NCBI RefSeq assembly: GCF_900215155.1
Contig: NZ_LT907980.1
Coordinates: forward strand, 3,968,001 to 4,032,000
Source of the DNA: Marinobacter sp. LV10R510-11A
GTDB taxonomy: Bacteria > Pseudomonadota > Gammaproteobacteria > Pseudomonadales > Oleiphilaceae
Length of the DNA stretch: 64,000 bases
Reading direction: 5' to 3'
The notes below the pieces were generated by a model. That model ran no database searches and was not told the origin of the DNA. It saw only the letters and a program-made list of their open reading frames with translations. Made by a program: the position numbers and the translations under genes. This document shows, piece by piece, positions 36,752-45,516 of this stretch (within the stretch, counting starts at the first letter, position 1; each line of letters starts with the position of its first letter).

Positions 36752-37084
36752 TCAGAAGAGCCTCTTGCCATTTGCGACCGGGAAATCCGGAGTTACCAAT
36801 GCTACTGCACCCACATCTGTTTGCACTCCGGTAACAAGACATTCAGACACGAACGGACCGATCTGTTTGGGAGGAAAGTTGGTGACGGCGAGCACCTGCT
36901 TGCCGTTAAGCGTTTCCTTGTCATATAGCTCAGTGAGCTGTGCGCTGGATTTAAGAACACCGACCTCAGGACCGAAATCCACCTTCAACTTGTAGGCATG
37001 TTTTCGTGCTTCAGGAAAATCCTCTACCTCGATGACAGTACCAACCCTTAGTTCTACCTTTTCAAAGTCATCCCAACTAATCAT
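36752..37084 (-). CDS. csaA: CsaA-type tRNA-binding domain protein
   Basis: A 110-residue single-domain protein, the usual CsaA length. ISWDDFEKVELRVGTVIEVEDFPEARKHAYKLKVDFG is the classic OB-fold EMAP/tRNA-binding start. VLAVTNFPPKQIGPFVSECLVTGV and VALVTPDFPVANGKRLF complete it. CsaA has been described as an export-related chaperone in Bacillus and binds tRNA; in proteobacteria the role is less clear. It lies 30 bp downstream of the DMT exporter on the same strand, so it may be co-transcribed. Confidence 0.9.
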   Translation of the reverse strand: MISWDDFEKVELRVGTVIEVEDFPEARKHAYKLKVDFGPEVGVLKSSAQLTELYDKETLNGKQVLAVTNFPPKQIGPFVSECLVTGVQTDVGAVALVTPDFPVANGKRLF

Positions 37085-37114
37085 ATTCAGCTCCTCCAGA
37101 ACAAAGATTGATCA

Positions 37115-38008
37115 CTAAACGGTTTCAGATTCGGGCAGCGGATGACGCTTTGCACTACCGGCGATCAGGGAACCCAGCACAATCAGAACACTGGCGGCGA
37201 TGACAGCACTGGTGGCTTCTCCATAACCCGCGACGATCAACAACACCACCGAAATGAGCGGAGCGCTGTAAGCCAGAGTACCAAGCAACTGGATGTTGCC
37301 GTGCTTAACTCCATAATCCCAAGTAAAAAAGGCGATACCGACCGGTCCCAGACCAAGACCCAACACGCCAGCCCATTGCACCCATCCCGTTGGCCATACC
37401 GTTGTTTCCCAAACCAGATGACACAGCAGGGCCAGAACAGCGGTCACACCACAAAACCAGCCTACTGCATCTGTCGGTACGCTTTTTACCAATCGGGACA
37501 GAACAGAGTATGACGACCAGATCAACGCACAACTAAAGGCAACCAGATAACCGTCGAAATTCGCCATAGCAAAACCACCGCTATTGCTTCCGATCAACAA
37601 CCAGCATCCCAGGAGGGCGAACATGGCACCCATGATGTGCTGTTTTCGCAAGGACTCGCCGGGTAAGAATGAGGACATTAGAACGATAAACAACGGCCAG
37701 AGATAGGCAAGCAGGCTCACTTCTACCGCCGGCGCCAGCGTCATGGCCTTGAAATAAGCAAAGTGGTAACCGAACAGGCCACCAACTCCGATACACCAGG
37801 CCAAAAGTGGCTGACGCAAATACCGGGTTCCACCATGGCCAGCGCGGAACCAGCGAACACACATCAACAGAAATGCGATGCCAAAGGTCATCGCCATCAG
37901 CTGAAATTCCGGAATGTCCCCACCGGAAAGCTTGGTCAACAGCGCAAGCGTTCCCCACAAAAATACAGAGATCGAGCCTATCCACGTCGCCGCGATAATG
38001 GTTGCCAT
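37115..38008 (-). CDS. DMT-superfamily (EamA) exporter, YddG-like
   Basis: A 297-residue protein with ten hydrophobic helices in two EamA repeats. GSISVFLWGTLALLTKLSGGDIPEFQLMAM opens the first; LVAFSCALIWSSYSVLSRLVKSVP opens the second; GYHFAYFKAMTLAPAVEVSLLAYLWPLFIVLMS matches the YddG-type aromatic amino acid exporter. Inner-membrane efflux of amino acids or related compounds is likely. A divergent-looking cluster with the AraC-type gene 90 bp upstream on the same strand suggests control by it; not proven. Confidence 0.82.
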   Translation of the reverse strand: MATIIAATWIGSISVFLWGTLALLTKLSGGDIPEFQLMAMTFGIAFLLMCVRWFRAGHGGTRYLRQPLLAWCIGVGGLFGYHFAYFKAMTLAPAVEVSLLAYLWPLFIVLMSSFLPGESLRKQHIMGAMFALLGCWLLIGSNSGGFAMANFDGYLVAFSCALIWSSYSVLSRLVKSVPTDAVGWFCGVTAVLALLCHLVWETTVWPTGWVQWAGVLGLGLGPVGIAFFTWDYGVKHGNIQLLGTLAYSAPLISVVLLIVAGYGEATSAVIAASVLIVLGSLIAGSAKRHPLPESETV

Positions 38009-38097
38009 GACTTCCCCTTAAAACAATCAGTTCATAACCTACAGGGGACGAAGTTTATGATCAGTGGTGGGTCGTCTGCTTTTCGATTACGGCAGCG

Positions 38098-38829
38098 TTA
38101 TTTCGATTTGCGGCGAAATTGACTTGGTGATTTTCCGAAGTGGCGGGAAAAGCGATCACTGAAAGACGACAGTGAGCCGTACCCTACAGAGTCAGCAATT
38201 CGCTGAATATTGAGATCCGACTGTTCCAGTAATCGCCAGGACTCCTGCATGCGTAGCTCGGTCAGGTAATGGTGAGGTGTCATGCCAATCTGTTTACGAA
38301 ACAACTCGTTAAGCTGCCGGATGCTCAGGTGAGAAACAGTCGCCAGCTCGGCGGCGGCAATTTTTTTGTGAAAGTTATCGTCGATGAATTGCTTCGCCGC
38401 AGAGACTCTCCGATCCAGGTTTAGTACGTCGCCATGGCGCTCCTGCATAAGCTGAATCAACAACAGCAACATCTGATGCTGTGTGTGAGATGACCCTGTT
38501 CCGTTTACCAATTGAGAGCGCAGAAACTGGATGTAGTGAAGCAATGCGGAATCCAGCTCAACAAAGAAGGGGAGCCGCTCCAATGCAGGGGCATGAACCT
38601 CTGGTACATCAGCTACCAAAAATCGATTTTCTTCAGAAGCGGAATACCCGTGGTCACTTCCGGACGGAATAATAGCGGCTCGGTTCCGTTCTACGTCACC
38701 CTCGGTTTTGTCTACAGACAGCGAAAGTTTACCCAGCAGGGGTAATACCAGTTGGTGGTGTCCATGGGAATGTTGTTTACCTTCATTGCCATAGCTTCGT
38801 AGGTGGAGACTAACGTCGGATGTAGCCAT
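38098..38829 (-). CDS. AraC-family transcriptional regulator with cupin sensor
   Basis: A 243-residue protein from the ATG at 38829; an extension to 38886 exists but is unlike the family. Residues 1-90 form a cupin-type sensor (HSHGHHQLVLPLLGKLSLSVD, IIPSGSDHGYSASEENRFLVAD). The last 100 residues hold two helix-turn-helix motifs: AAAELATVSHLSIRQLNELFRKQIGMTPHHYL and NIQRIADSVGYGSLSSFSDRFSRHFGKSPSQFRR. Probably controls the adjacent DMT exporter. Ligand unknown. Confidence 0.85.
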   Translation of the reverse strand: MATSDVSLHLRSYGNEGKQHSHGHHQLVLPLLGKLSLSVDKTEGDVERNRAAIIPSGSDHGYSASEENRFLVADVPEVHAPALERLPFFVELDSALLHYIQFLRSQLVNGTGSSHTQHQMLLLLIQLMQERHGDVLNLDRRVSAAKQFIDDNFHKKIAAAELATVSHLSIRQLNELFRKQIGMTPHHYLTELRMQESWRLLEQSDLNIQRIADSVGYGSLSSFSDRFSRHFGKSPSQFRRKSK

Positions 38830-38995
38830 ATAAGGAGTATATTCGAATGACGTCGCATAGAGGAGCACCTGGGCGCCGACGATCAATTACATGTGCGCAA
38901 CGTGAGCCTGCCTCTTGTCGGGTCAAACTAACATCACAGAAAAACGCTGAGAAGGTCATCGCCGCAGCCGCACGCTGGCAACTTCTGAGTGAGCC

Positions 38996-39219
38996 CGCGA
39001 TCTGCCTGACGTGCGTGCAGATGCTAAGCGCCTGGGAATTTACCTGCTTGACAATGACATGGTGGACATTGGCGGCGTGCGATTTTATGGCACCACGTTC
39101 ACGAACCTGTTGATCTGCAGGTTGGGTTGCTGGCACCCGAATATTCGCTAACCCGGGTGCCTATCCGAAAGAATATGACCTACCATTGTTTGTTGCAGAC
39201 AGAATTGTTGAGGTCTAAC
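38996..39219 (+). pseudogene. Remnant of a third metallophosphoesterase copy
   Basis: Matches the middle (from near RADAKRLGIHLLDNDTVNIGGVRF) of the full gene, then jumps from GTT at the HGTT position to the VHEPVDLQV region and continues to the stop GRIVEV. The join deletes about 350 bp. A GGTTGGGTTGC duplication adds a shift. Confidence 0.85.
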
Positions 39220-39288
39220 GAAGAGAGCGGCAACAGCCGGTGATGGCGTTGTATAGTAAACAATGAAAGCACACCGGATGGAGTCGCA

Positions 39289-39636
39289 GTGATCGCCGAC
39301 CAAAAACAACTTCTCATGATCCTTGCCGTTGGCTGGATTTCGATCGCCTATGATCGTTACATTCCCAAAATGCTGGCCATTGGCCTTGGCGCAAATACCA
39401 TGAGCTTCACAGCGTTTCACAACGCTTTTTACACCTTGGAAAGCGGCGGCGTGGATTTTTCCAAGCGCATGGAGCAGACCTACGAGCTGCTCAAACAGGA
39501 TCGAAAAACTCTGGGATTGAAAACCCGCTACCACGATGAGCTGCCAGAAAACCTGTCTCTGTGTGAAGCCATCGATCGCGACATCATCGTGTGCGACAAC
39601 GTCGGGACCAACTGGGTCTTTGTTCGGGTTAATTAA
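39289..39636 (+). CDS. Hypothetical protein
   Basis: A 115-residue frame with GTG start (GGATGGAG about 10 bp upstream). An N-terminal hydrophobic stretch (LLMILAVGWISIAYDRY) is followed by a soluble part with FHNAFYTLESGGVDFSKRMEQTYELLKQDRKTLGL. No family recognised. It sits between a metallophosphoesterase remnant and the PLDc_N gene, so it may belong to the duplicated module. Confidence 0.55.
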   Translation: MIADQKQLLMILAVGWISIAYDRYIPKMLAIGLGANTMSFTAFHNAFYTLESGGVDFSKRMEQTYELLKQDRKTLGLKTRYHDELPENLSLCEAIDRDIIVCDNVGTNWVFVRVN

Positions 39637-39716
39637 TAATCCCAGCACAGCCTTGAAAAAATAGTTCAGGCTGTGTCGACCGGCCGGTCATATATCCCAG
39701 AAAACGTCTGGCCGCG

Positions 39717-39917
39717 CTACCCTTTGGGACCGAATAGATACCAGATGATTAAGCCGACCAAGGGGAAAATAATCAGCACAATAATCCAGATCACTTTGAC
39801 GAGAGTGCTTGCCCCGCTCTTCGCTACTTTAACGATGGCCAAGATAACGATGATCAGCCAGATTAAACTCAGCAGGCCACCGAAGACATTACCCATGCTA
39901 CCGAACAAACTATCCAT
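39717..39917 (-). CDS. PLDc_N (phospholipase D nuclease N-terminal-like) membrane protein
   Basis: A 66-residue protein with two helices: GGLLSLIWLIIVILAIVKVAKSG and LVKVIWIIVLIIFPLVGLIIWYLFGPKG. FPLVGLIIWYLFGPKG is the PLDc_N signature, also found in small stand-alone membrane proteins of unknown role. AGGAG lies 8 bases upstream of the ATG (39917). A truncated copy of its 3' half is at 31359-31463, and the two are close to identical there. Confidence 0.85.
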   Translation of the reverse strand: MDSLFGSMGNVFGGLLSLIWLIIVILAIVKVAKSGASTLVKVIWIIVLIIFPLVGLIIWYLFGPKG

Positions 39918-40040
39918 GTATTTCTCCTAATGAAAATCGGGACTTCCACAGGCTGACCGAGGCCGGCCCTCGGTAAACCGAAAGGTGGTTTACACCTCGG
40001 CCGCCGTAGGCCTGAGGCGCAGATTAACTTGGCTAAGCGA

Positions 40041-40733
40041 TCATCGCGTGGCCATCAAGGCTTCGAGTTCATCGGCGCCACCAATCAGTTGGCCGTCGAT
40101 AAATATTTGCGGGGTTGTGCCACGGCCCGTTACTGCCTGCAACGTACTGTATGACAGGCCAGCGGCGCCCAGCATTATCTCTTCATACTTGTAGCCCTTG
40201 CTCTGTAGTAGCGTTTTGGCGCGAGTACAGTGCGGGCATCCTGGCTTTGAGAAAAGGCTTACCCGTGCCGGTAATGTCACATCTGGCTTAATATAATGAA
40301 GCATTGTGTCCGCATCGGACACTCCAAATGGGTCGCCTGGCTTGTCCGGCTCGATAAACATTTTCTCGATTGTGCCGTTTTTGACCAGCATCGAATATCG
40401 CCAGCTGCGGTCGCCAAACCCGTGGTAGCGAATGTGGTCATCAAAAAGCATGGCTCGGGACTGGGTAAATCGCCCCTCATCGCCGGGTTCACCAAAAGGT
40501 GTTTGCATTGCAGAGTTGTGATGCGTTAACACGGCAACAACACCCGTACTGTTCTCGGCAGCACGGGTGTCGAGGTGTTTGATGCGACCGGCGGGAATCG
40601 TCGCTTCAACAATCCAGCCCACAAGTGGCGGCTGATCGAAGGCGTGTTCAGCCGCGTAGGTTGCACGGCCCGATACTTTTAAAGGGCCATCGACCCGATC
40701 CAGTGGCTGTCCGATAGATGCCGGATTGGTCAT
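40041..40733 (-). pseudogene. Chimeric ORF: PaoC N-terminus fused to a peroxiredoxin-glutaredoxin C-terminus
   Basis: A 230-residue open frame joining two unrelated genes. Residues 1-~105 are the start of a molybdopterin-binding aldehyde/xanthine dehydrogenase subunit (IGQPLDRVDGPLKVSGRATYAAEH, GVVAVLTHHNSAM); normally this protein is ~730 residues. From residue ~106, GFGDRSWRYSMLVKNGTIEKMFIEPDKPGDPF is the end of a Prx5-type peroxiredoxin, followed by glutaredoxin with the CPHC active site (LFSKPGCPHCTRAKTLL, TTPQIFIDG). A deletion probably made the joint. The oxidoreductase complex must be dead; the glutaredoxin part could still fold. Confidence 0.8.
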
Positions 40734-41701
40734 GCCGAGACCTCCTCTTCCGAATGGGCTGCATCCCTGAGCGTGGCTACCAGCGTGCGTCGGGCCAGGG
40801 GTATCTTGAAATCATTGTTGTCGTAGCCCTTGGCATCGGCCAGTTCGGCCTCCGCCGCGAGCCGGAAGTTGGCCTCGGTCGCGGCCTTGTGAGCGCGCCA
40901 GGGCTTATGGGCTACACCGCCAAACGCGATCCGGATACTGTCCACCTTGCCCTCTACCACGTGGAGAATGACACCCACGGAGACCAGGGCAAAGGCGTAA
41001 GAACTGCGGTCCCGAACCTTGCGGTACATTTGCCGGCCCGGTGGCGGCGCTGGCAGAGTTACGCCGAGAATCAACTCCTCCGGCTCCAGAACCGTATCCT
41101 GCTCTGGATGGTCTCCCGGCAGGCGGTGCAGTGCCTCGACAGGAAGTTCGCGTTCACTCCCATCGGCGGCCCGCAGCGTTAGCCTCGCATCCAGTGCCAC
41201 CATCGCTACGGCCATATCCGAGGGATGGGTGGCGATGCACTGGTCGCTGGCGCCCAGGATAGCGTGAATGCGATTCTGTTCTTCGCGTGCACTGCAACCC
41301 TCGCCAGGGTTGCGCTTGTTGCAGGGGCGCGCGGTGTCATAGAAATAGAAACAGCGGGTGCGCTGTAGCAGGTTGCCACCGGTGGTTGCACGGTTACGCA
41401 GCTGGGCGGTTGCGCCTGACAGCAAGGCGGCCGACAACAGCGGCCAGGTTTTTCGCACCCGGGGGTCACTGGCCAGTGCCGTATTGGTCACCAGTGTGCC
41501 GACTCGCAAGCCACCGTTTTCACCGTCTTCGATGGAGGCAAGCTTGAGGCGGGAGATATCCAGCAGGCGATCTGGCACCTCAATCTCGTGCTTCATCAGA
41601 TCAATCAGGTTGGTGCCACCGGCCAAAAAACGCGCCTGGCCGGGCTCATCACGCCCGATTTCTTCCACTGACTGGATACGTCGATAGTCAAAGGGTTTCA
41701 T
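40730..41701 (-). CDS. Aldehyde/xanthine dehydrogenase FAD-binding subunit (PaoB-like)
   Basis: A 323-residue protein. FLAGGTNLIDLMKHEIEVPDRLLDISRL and GATAQLRNRATTGGNLLQRTRC are FAD-contact motifs of the CoxM/XdhB family. CFYFYDTARPCNKRNPGEGCSA supplies extra cysteines like the additional [4Fe-4S] cluster of E. coli PaoB. It overlaps the iron-sulfur subunit by 4 bp and the chimeric third subunit by 4 bp. With the catalytic subunit gone it has no working partner here, unless one lies elsewhere in the genome. Confidence 0.88.
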   Translation of the reverse strand: MKPFDYRRIQSVEEIGRDEPGQARFLAGGTNLIDLMKHEIEVPDRLLDISRLKLASIEDGENGGLRVGTLVTNTALASDPRVRKTWPLLSAALLSGATAQLRNRATTGGNLLQRTRCFYFYDTARPCNKRNPGEGCSAREEQNRIHAILGASDQCIATHPSDMAVAMVALDARLTLRAADGSERELPVEALHRLPGDHPEQDTVLEPEELILGVTLPAPPPGRQMYRKVRDRSSYAFALVSVGVILHVVEGKVDSIRIAFGGVAHKPWRAHKAATEANFRLAAEAELADAKGYDNNDFKIPLARRTLVATLRDAAHSEEEVSA

Positions 41702-42219
41702 GTTGCGGGTCCCCCGTTCTTCAGGGCGTGTGAGTCGGCCGTGTCGAGGATCGCCTCGACGATGTTGACGTAGGCACCACAGCGGCAGAGATTGCCGCTC
41801 ATGCGCTCCTGGATTTCCGCGCGGCTCAGGGTAACGTCTCCCCGCCCGGTGACATCGCTGGGCTCGCCATTTCCCACTTCCTCAAGCATACCGACCGCGG
41901 AACAGATCTGGCCGGGCGTGCAATAGCCGCACTGAAAGCCGTCGTGTTTCACGAACGCCCGCTGCATCGGATGCAACTGCTCTCTCTGGCCCAGACCCTC
42001 GATCGTGGTCACTTCACTACCTTCACACTGGATCGCGAGAATCAGGCAGGAATTAACTCGTCGACCATCGAGTAGCAATGTGCAAGCGCCGCATTGGCCG
42101 TGATCGCACCCTTTCTTGGTGCCGGTCAGATTTGGGCGTTCCCTCAGGGTGTCAAGAAGAGTGGTACGGGGATCGTCGTTGAGCGTGACCTGTTTTCCGT
42201 TAACATTGAGCACCGCCAT
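41698..42219 (-). CDS. Aldehyde/xanthine dehydrogenase 2Fe-2S subunit (PaoA-like)
   Basis: A 173-residue protein with the plant-type ferredoxin cluster KKGCDHGQCGACTLLLDGRRVNSC and the second cluster GFQCGYCTPGQICSA ... MSGNLCRCGAY. Both are intact. No Tat signal peptide is visible, unlike E. coli PaoA, so it would be cytoplasmic unless started elsewhere. First gene of a three-gene minus-strand operon whose last subunit is truncated. Ribosome site GGAGGG precedes the ATG. Confidence 0.9.
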   Translation of the reverse strand: MAVLNVNGKQVTLNDDPRTTLLDTLRERPNLTGTKKGCDHGQCGACTLLLDGRRVNSCLILAIQCEGSEVTTIEGLGQREQLHPMQRAFVKHDGFQCGYCTPGQICSAVGMLEEVGNGEPSDVTGRGDVTLSRAEIQERMSGNLCRCGAYVNIVEAILDTADSHALKNGGPAT

Positions 42220-42499
42220 GCCGGGCCCTCCTAAGCAGTTGCGCGTCTAATGAGCTTAGTCAACATGCCGATGGTAAGAGATTACCAAGTGTCCACACAC
42301 TGGTCGCGACAACCACAAGCACCTATACGACGGGCCCACTCCACGGCAGTACGCAGCGACAGTATCTGCCGATCTCTATAGTGAGTGCTTATGATGCTGT
42401 GAGTTTTGTGTTGTTCGTGATGTACTGGATTGATCAACGAGCTGCGCAGCGGAACCCGTTGGTCAGCACCAGGCTTCTGAGACTTTTTCAGGATATTTT
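42220..42499. other. Intergenic region, no supported gene
   Basis: A palindrome-like TACGCAGCGACAGTATCTGC near 42350 resembles the hairpins downstream of the metallophosphoesterase copies. Nothing else is seen. Confidence 0.35.
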
Positions 42500-42597
42500 A
42501 TGGCAAAACCCACCGAAGCCCGGCAGCGGGCGATACTTGCGCGCCTGGATAAGTTCAGTTGCTTTACCGACAGCAGCATCGGTATTCCCTTCACCCG

Positions 42598-42605
42598 GTT
42601 CCAAA
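42598..42605. repeat. IS66 target duplication, left
   Basis: GTTCCAAA directly before the element, repeated at 45085-45092. Eight bases is the family's normal duplication. Confidence 0.95.
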
Positions 42606-42688
42606 GTAAGCGCCAATAAATCAGCACCTACATTTCGGCTCGCCGATTGCACACACTGACTTCCTCACCCATTCCATGAGGAATCAGC

Positions 42689-43009
42689 ATGACCCCAACC
42701 GAACGAGCACACGTCTGGCAGCAGCATATTACTGACTGGGAAGTCTCCGGCGTGTCCGGCAGCGCTTACTGCAAGCAGCAGTCATTGGTTTATCATCAAT
42801 TCGTTTACTGGCGCCGGAAGCTGGTCTTGACTGAAGACTCCCTGGAGCAAGAGCAAGCGGCCACCGGGTTCGCTCGGGTCGTTTCTGTTCCTGGCGCTAC
42901 CATCGGCGGAGCCGACGGCTTGACGGTGTCACTTCCCGGTGGTGTTTCCATCACCGGTTTACACGCCGGCAACATCGAGTTGCTAGGCGCTGTTTTGAGA
43001 CAGCTGTGA
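42689..43009 (+). CDS. tnpA: IS66 accessory protein TnpA
   Basis: A 106-residue protein. MTPTERAHVWQQHITDWEVSGVSGSAYCKQQSLVYHQFVYWRRKL has the helix-turn-helix pattern of IS66 OrfA proteins. The acidic-neutral C-terminal tail (TVSLPGGVSITGLHAGNIELLGAVLRQL) is also typical. Required with TnpB for transposition. Overlaps tnpB by 4 bp. Confidence 0.9.
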   Translation: MTPTERAHVWQQHITDWEVSGVSGSAYCKQQSLVYHQFVYWRRKLVLTEDSLEQEQAATGFARVVSVPGATIGGADGLTVSLPGGVSITGLHAGNIELLGAVLRQL

Positions 43010-43377
43010 TGCGCCACCGATATTTACGCCCGTCCTTGTCGTTGCCAGAGATTTATTTGTACCGGGCACCCGTGGATTTCCGCAAGCAGGCCCAGGGTCT
43101 GGCAGTATTGGTTGAACAGGAGCTGGGCCACAATCCGTTTACCGGTGCGCTCTACGCCTTCACCAACAAGCATCGGAACAAGATCAAATGCCTGATGTGG
43201 GAAGACAACGGTTTTGTGCTCTATTACAAGGCGCTGGCCGAGGAGAAATTCAAATGGCCTAAGGCCTCGGATGAGCTGATGTCACTGACGGGCGAGCAAA
43301 TCAACTGGTTGCTGGACGGCTACGATATTGCCTTGTTAAAAGGGCACAAAACACTGCATTATGAGGCTGTTAATTAG
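43006..43377 (+). CDS. tnpB: IS66 accessory protein TnpB
   Basis: A 123-residue IS66 Orf2 protein. LPEIYLYRAPVDFRKQAQGLAVLVEQELGHNPFTGALYAFTNKHRNKIKCLMWEDNGFVLYYKALAEEKFKWP is the family's near-invariant core. Normal length, intact. Unrelated to the RNA-guided TnpB nucleases despite the name. Confidence 0.95.
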   Translation: MMRHRYLRPSLSLPEIYLYRAPVDFRKQAQGLAVLVEQELGHNPFTGALYAFTNKHRNKIKCLMWEDNGFVLYYKALAEEKFKWPKASDELMSLTGEQINWLLDGYDIALLKGHKTLHYEAVN

Positions 43378-43422
43378 CTCTTTTTTCGTGCTTTAGGGCG
43401 TTGTTTTTGCTATACTTTGTTC

Positions 43423-45054
43423 ATGAGATTAAAGCCTGAAGCACCTTCAAAAACACCCGATGTCAGCGGCCTTTCAGCTGCTGAATTACTGTCGGCTGTC
43501 GAAGGTCTTCAGCAGGAACTGGCCGCCAAGAGCGCTGAAATCCAACAGCGCAATCAAGAGGTCAAACAACGCGATCACTATATCCAGATTCTTGAAGAAC
43601 TGCTGCGCTGGAAACGGATTCAGCAGTTCGGCGCCAGCAGTGAGAAGTCCGCACACCAGATTCATCTGTTTGACGAAGCCGAGCTGGAAGTTGAGATTGA
43701 TGCCCTGCGCGATCAGTTACCAGACGATGTCAAAGAAGAAGAGGCACCACCGGCTTCCCGTAAACGTCGGCAGCGTGGATTCTCGGAGACACTGCTGCGC
43801 GAGCGCATCGAGCTGACCCTCAGCGACGAAGAAAAAGTCGGCGCCAGTAAGACCTTCTTCACCAAGGTCAAAGAAGAGCTTCAGTTCATCCCCGCTCAGC
43901 TGAAGGTTTTGGAATACTGGCAGGAAAAAGCCGTGTTCGAACAGGATGGCGAAGAGCGCATCCTTGCAGCCATCCGCCCCGTCCACCCTTTAGGTAAGTG
44001 CACAGCCACTACCTCGCTGCTGGCGTACATCATCACCTCGAAATACGCCGATGGCCTGCCTCTGTATCGTTTGGAGCACATGCTCAAGCGCCTGGGGCAT
44101 GAGATCAGCCGCACCAGCATGGCACACTGGGTTATCCGCCTGGATGACGTGTTCAAACCGCTCATCAATCTGATGCGCGAAGTGCAGAACAGCAGTGATT
44201 ACTTGCAAGCCGACGAATCTCGAATGAACGTTCTGAAAGAGGACGGTAAAACGGCGCAGTCTGATAAGTGGATGTGGCTGACCCGCGGTGGCCCGCCAGG
44301 GCAACCGTCGGTTCTGTTTGAATACGATCCCTCACGGGCGGGCAGGGTACCGGTACGTCTGCTTGACGACTTTAAGGGCATTCTGCAAGCCGATGGCTAT
44401 TCGGGTTACGGCAAGGTATGTCGGAATAACGGCATCACCCGGATCGGCTGTTGGGATCACGCCCGACGTAAGTTCGTGGAGGCCACCAAAGCGGCCAAGC
44501 CTCAAGGTAAAGGCAAACCCACGAACGTGTCCAAAGCCGATGTGGCCCTGAGTCACATCAACAAACTTTACGCCATCGAACGCAAGATCAAAGCGTTGAG
44601 TGTGGCCGAGCGTTACGGCATTCGTCAGGAACTGAGTGTACCCAGACTGAAAACACTGAAGACCTGGCTGGAGGCCAACGCTGGCAAAGTCGCAAAGGGC
44701 ACCCTGACACGAACCGCGATGGATTATACGTTGAACCAGTGGCCCACCTTGGTGGGTTACTGCGAACGGGGCGACCTACAGATCAGCAACGTGCTGGCCG
44801 AAAACGCCATCCGTCCATTTGCAGTTGGCCGAAAAGCATGGCTTTTTGCAGATACCTCCCAGGGCGCCCGTGCCAGTGCCACGTGTTATTCCCTAGTCGA
44901 AACCGCTAAAGCGAACAAACTGGAACCGTCGGTTTATATCCAGCATGTTCTGGAGCGCATTGCCGACGCTGACACGTTGGAGAAGCTGGAAGCACTGCTG
45001 CCATGGAACGTCAAACTAGAGCGGGTCTCAAAAAAAGTGCCGCAGTTCGACTGA
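43423..45054 (+). CDS. tnpC: IS66 transposase TnpC
   Basis: A 543-residue DDE transposase. The coiled-coil start (GLSAAELLSAVEGLQQELAAKSAEIQQRNQEVKQRD) is followed by a KRRQRG linker, and the core carries YLQADESRMNVL (first Asp), GILQADGYSGYGKV (second Asp) and LAENAIRPFAVGRKAWLFADT (Glu). Ends with an IS66_C-type block (ETAKANKLEPSVYIQHVLERI). The start is ATG 43423; an upstream TTG at 43417 is less likely. Intact. Confidence 0.95.
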   Translation: MRLKPEAPSKTPDVSGLSAAELLSAVEGLQQELAAKSAEIQQRNQEVKQRDHYIQILEELLRWKRIQQFGASSEKSAHQIHLFDEAELEVEIDALRDQLPDDVKEEEAPPASRKRRQRGFSETLLRERIELTLSDEEKVGASKTFFTKVKEELQFIPAQLKVLEYWQEKAVFEQDGEERILAAIRPVHPLGKCTATTSLLAYIITSKYADGLPLYRLEHMLKRLGHEISRTSMAHWVIRLDDVFKPLINLMREVQNSSDYLQADESRMNVLKEDGKTAQSDKWMWLTRGGPPGQPSVLFEYDPSRAGRVPVRLLDDFKGILQADGYSGYGKVCRNNGITRIGCWDHARRKFVEATKAAKPQGKGKPTNVSKADVALSHINKLYAIERKIKALSVAERYGIRQELSVPRLKTLKTWLEANAGKVAKGTLTRTAMDYTLNQWPTLVGYCERGDLQISNVLAENAIRPFAVGRKAWLFADTSQGARASATCYSLVETAKANKLEPSVYIQHVLERIADADTLEKLEALLPWNVKLERVSKKVPQFD

Positions 45055-45084
45055 GGGCAAGTGGGTCGGTTTAAGGGCGCTTAC

Positions 45085-45092
45085 GTTCCAAA
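45085..45092. repeat. IS66 target duplication, right
   Basis: GTTCCAAA, second copy of the target duplication. Confidence 0.95.
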
Positions 45093-45516
45093 TAGGGGCT
45101 GAGGCCATTATCGGCCTGGTGCCGGTGCTGGGCGACGCCGCCGGCCTGGTGTTGTCGAGCTATGTGTTGATCGAGGCTCAGCGAGCGGGAGCCAACAAAG
45201 CTGTGAAGCTGCTTATCCTGCGCAACATGGGTATCGATTTTGTCGGTGGCTTGGTGCCAGTGGTGGGAGATGCCTTTGATGCCATCTACAAGGCTAATAC
45301 CCGTAATACTCGATTGCTGAGAAACTATCTGGAAGAGCAGCTATCTGTGGAGCCGTCTGCGCCGCCCTTTCCTTGGAAGATATTGATCGGGCTGTCCATC
45401 CTGTTTGGGGCTGTTACCGCTGGACTGATGCTCATTTTTTGACAAGCGGATGTCCGGACAAACCCGAGGGGCCGCTCCCGGATTTATTCCTCAATTTATA
45501 GTGGTGTATTAAAAGT

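Larger units (their letters stand above)
42606..45084 (+). mobile_element. IS66-family insertion sequence, complete
   Basis: A 2,479-bp element with terminal inverted repeats GTAAGCGCC ... GGCGCTTAC, three transposition genes in the usual order and an 8-bp duplication of the target (GTTCCAAA). Recent insertion is likely as both duplications are exact. Confidence 0.96.
42500..45442 (+). pseudogene. DUF4112 membrane protein gene split by IS66
   Basis: The 5' part (from ATG 42500) encodes MAKPTEARQRAILARLDKFS followed by CFTDSSIGIPFTRFQ. The 3' part after the insertion continues IGAEAIIGLVPVLGDAAGLVLSSYV and IDFVGGLVPVVGDAFDAIYKANTRNT to the stop at 45442. Together they give a ~150-residue DUF4112 protein, a small membrane family of unknown function. 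An 8-bp target duplication marks the interruption, so joining 42605 to 45093 restores the frame. Confidence 0.92.

Noticed and set aside
36573..36995. 140-codon plus-strand frame
   Set aside because: Antisense to csaA and without motifs.
42381..42659. 92-codon plus-strand frame
   Set aside because: Crosses the IS66 left end in a register different from the DUF4112 fragment.
43006..43377. RNA-guided TnpB nuclease
   Set aside because: The name is shared, but this is the small IS66 accessory protein; no RuvC motif or guide RNA region.
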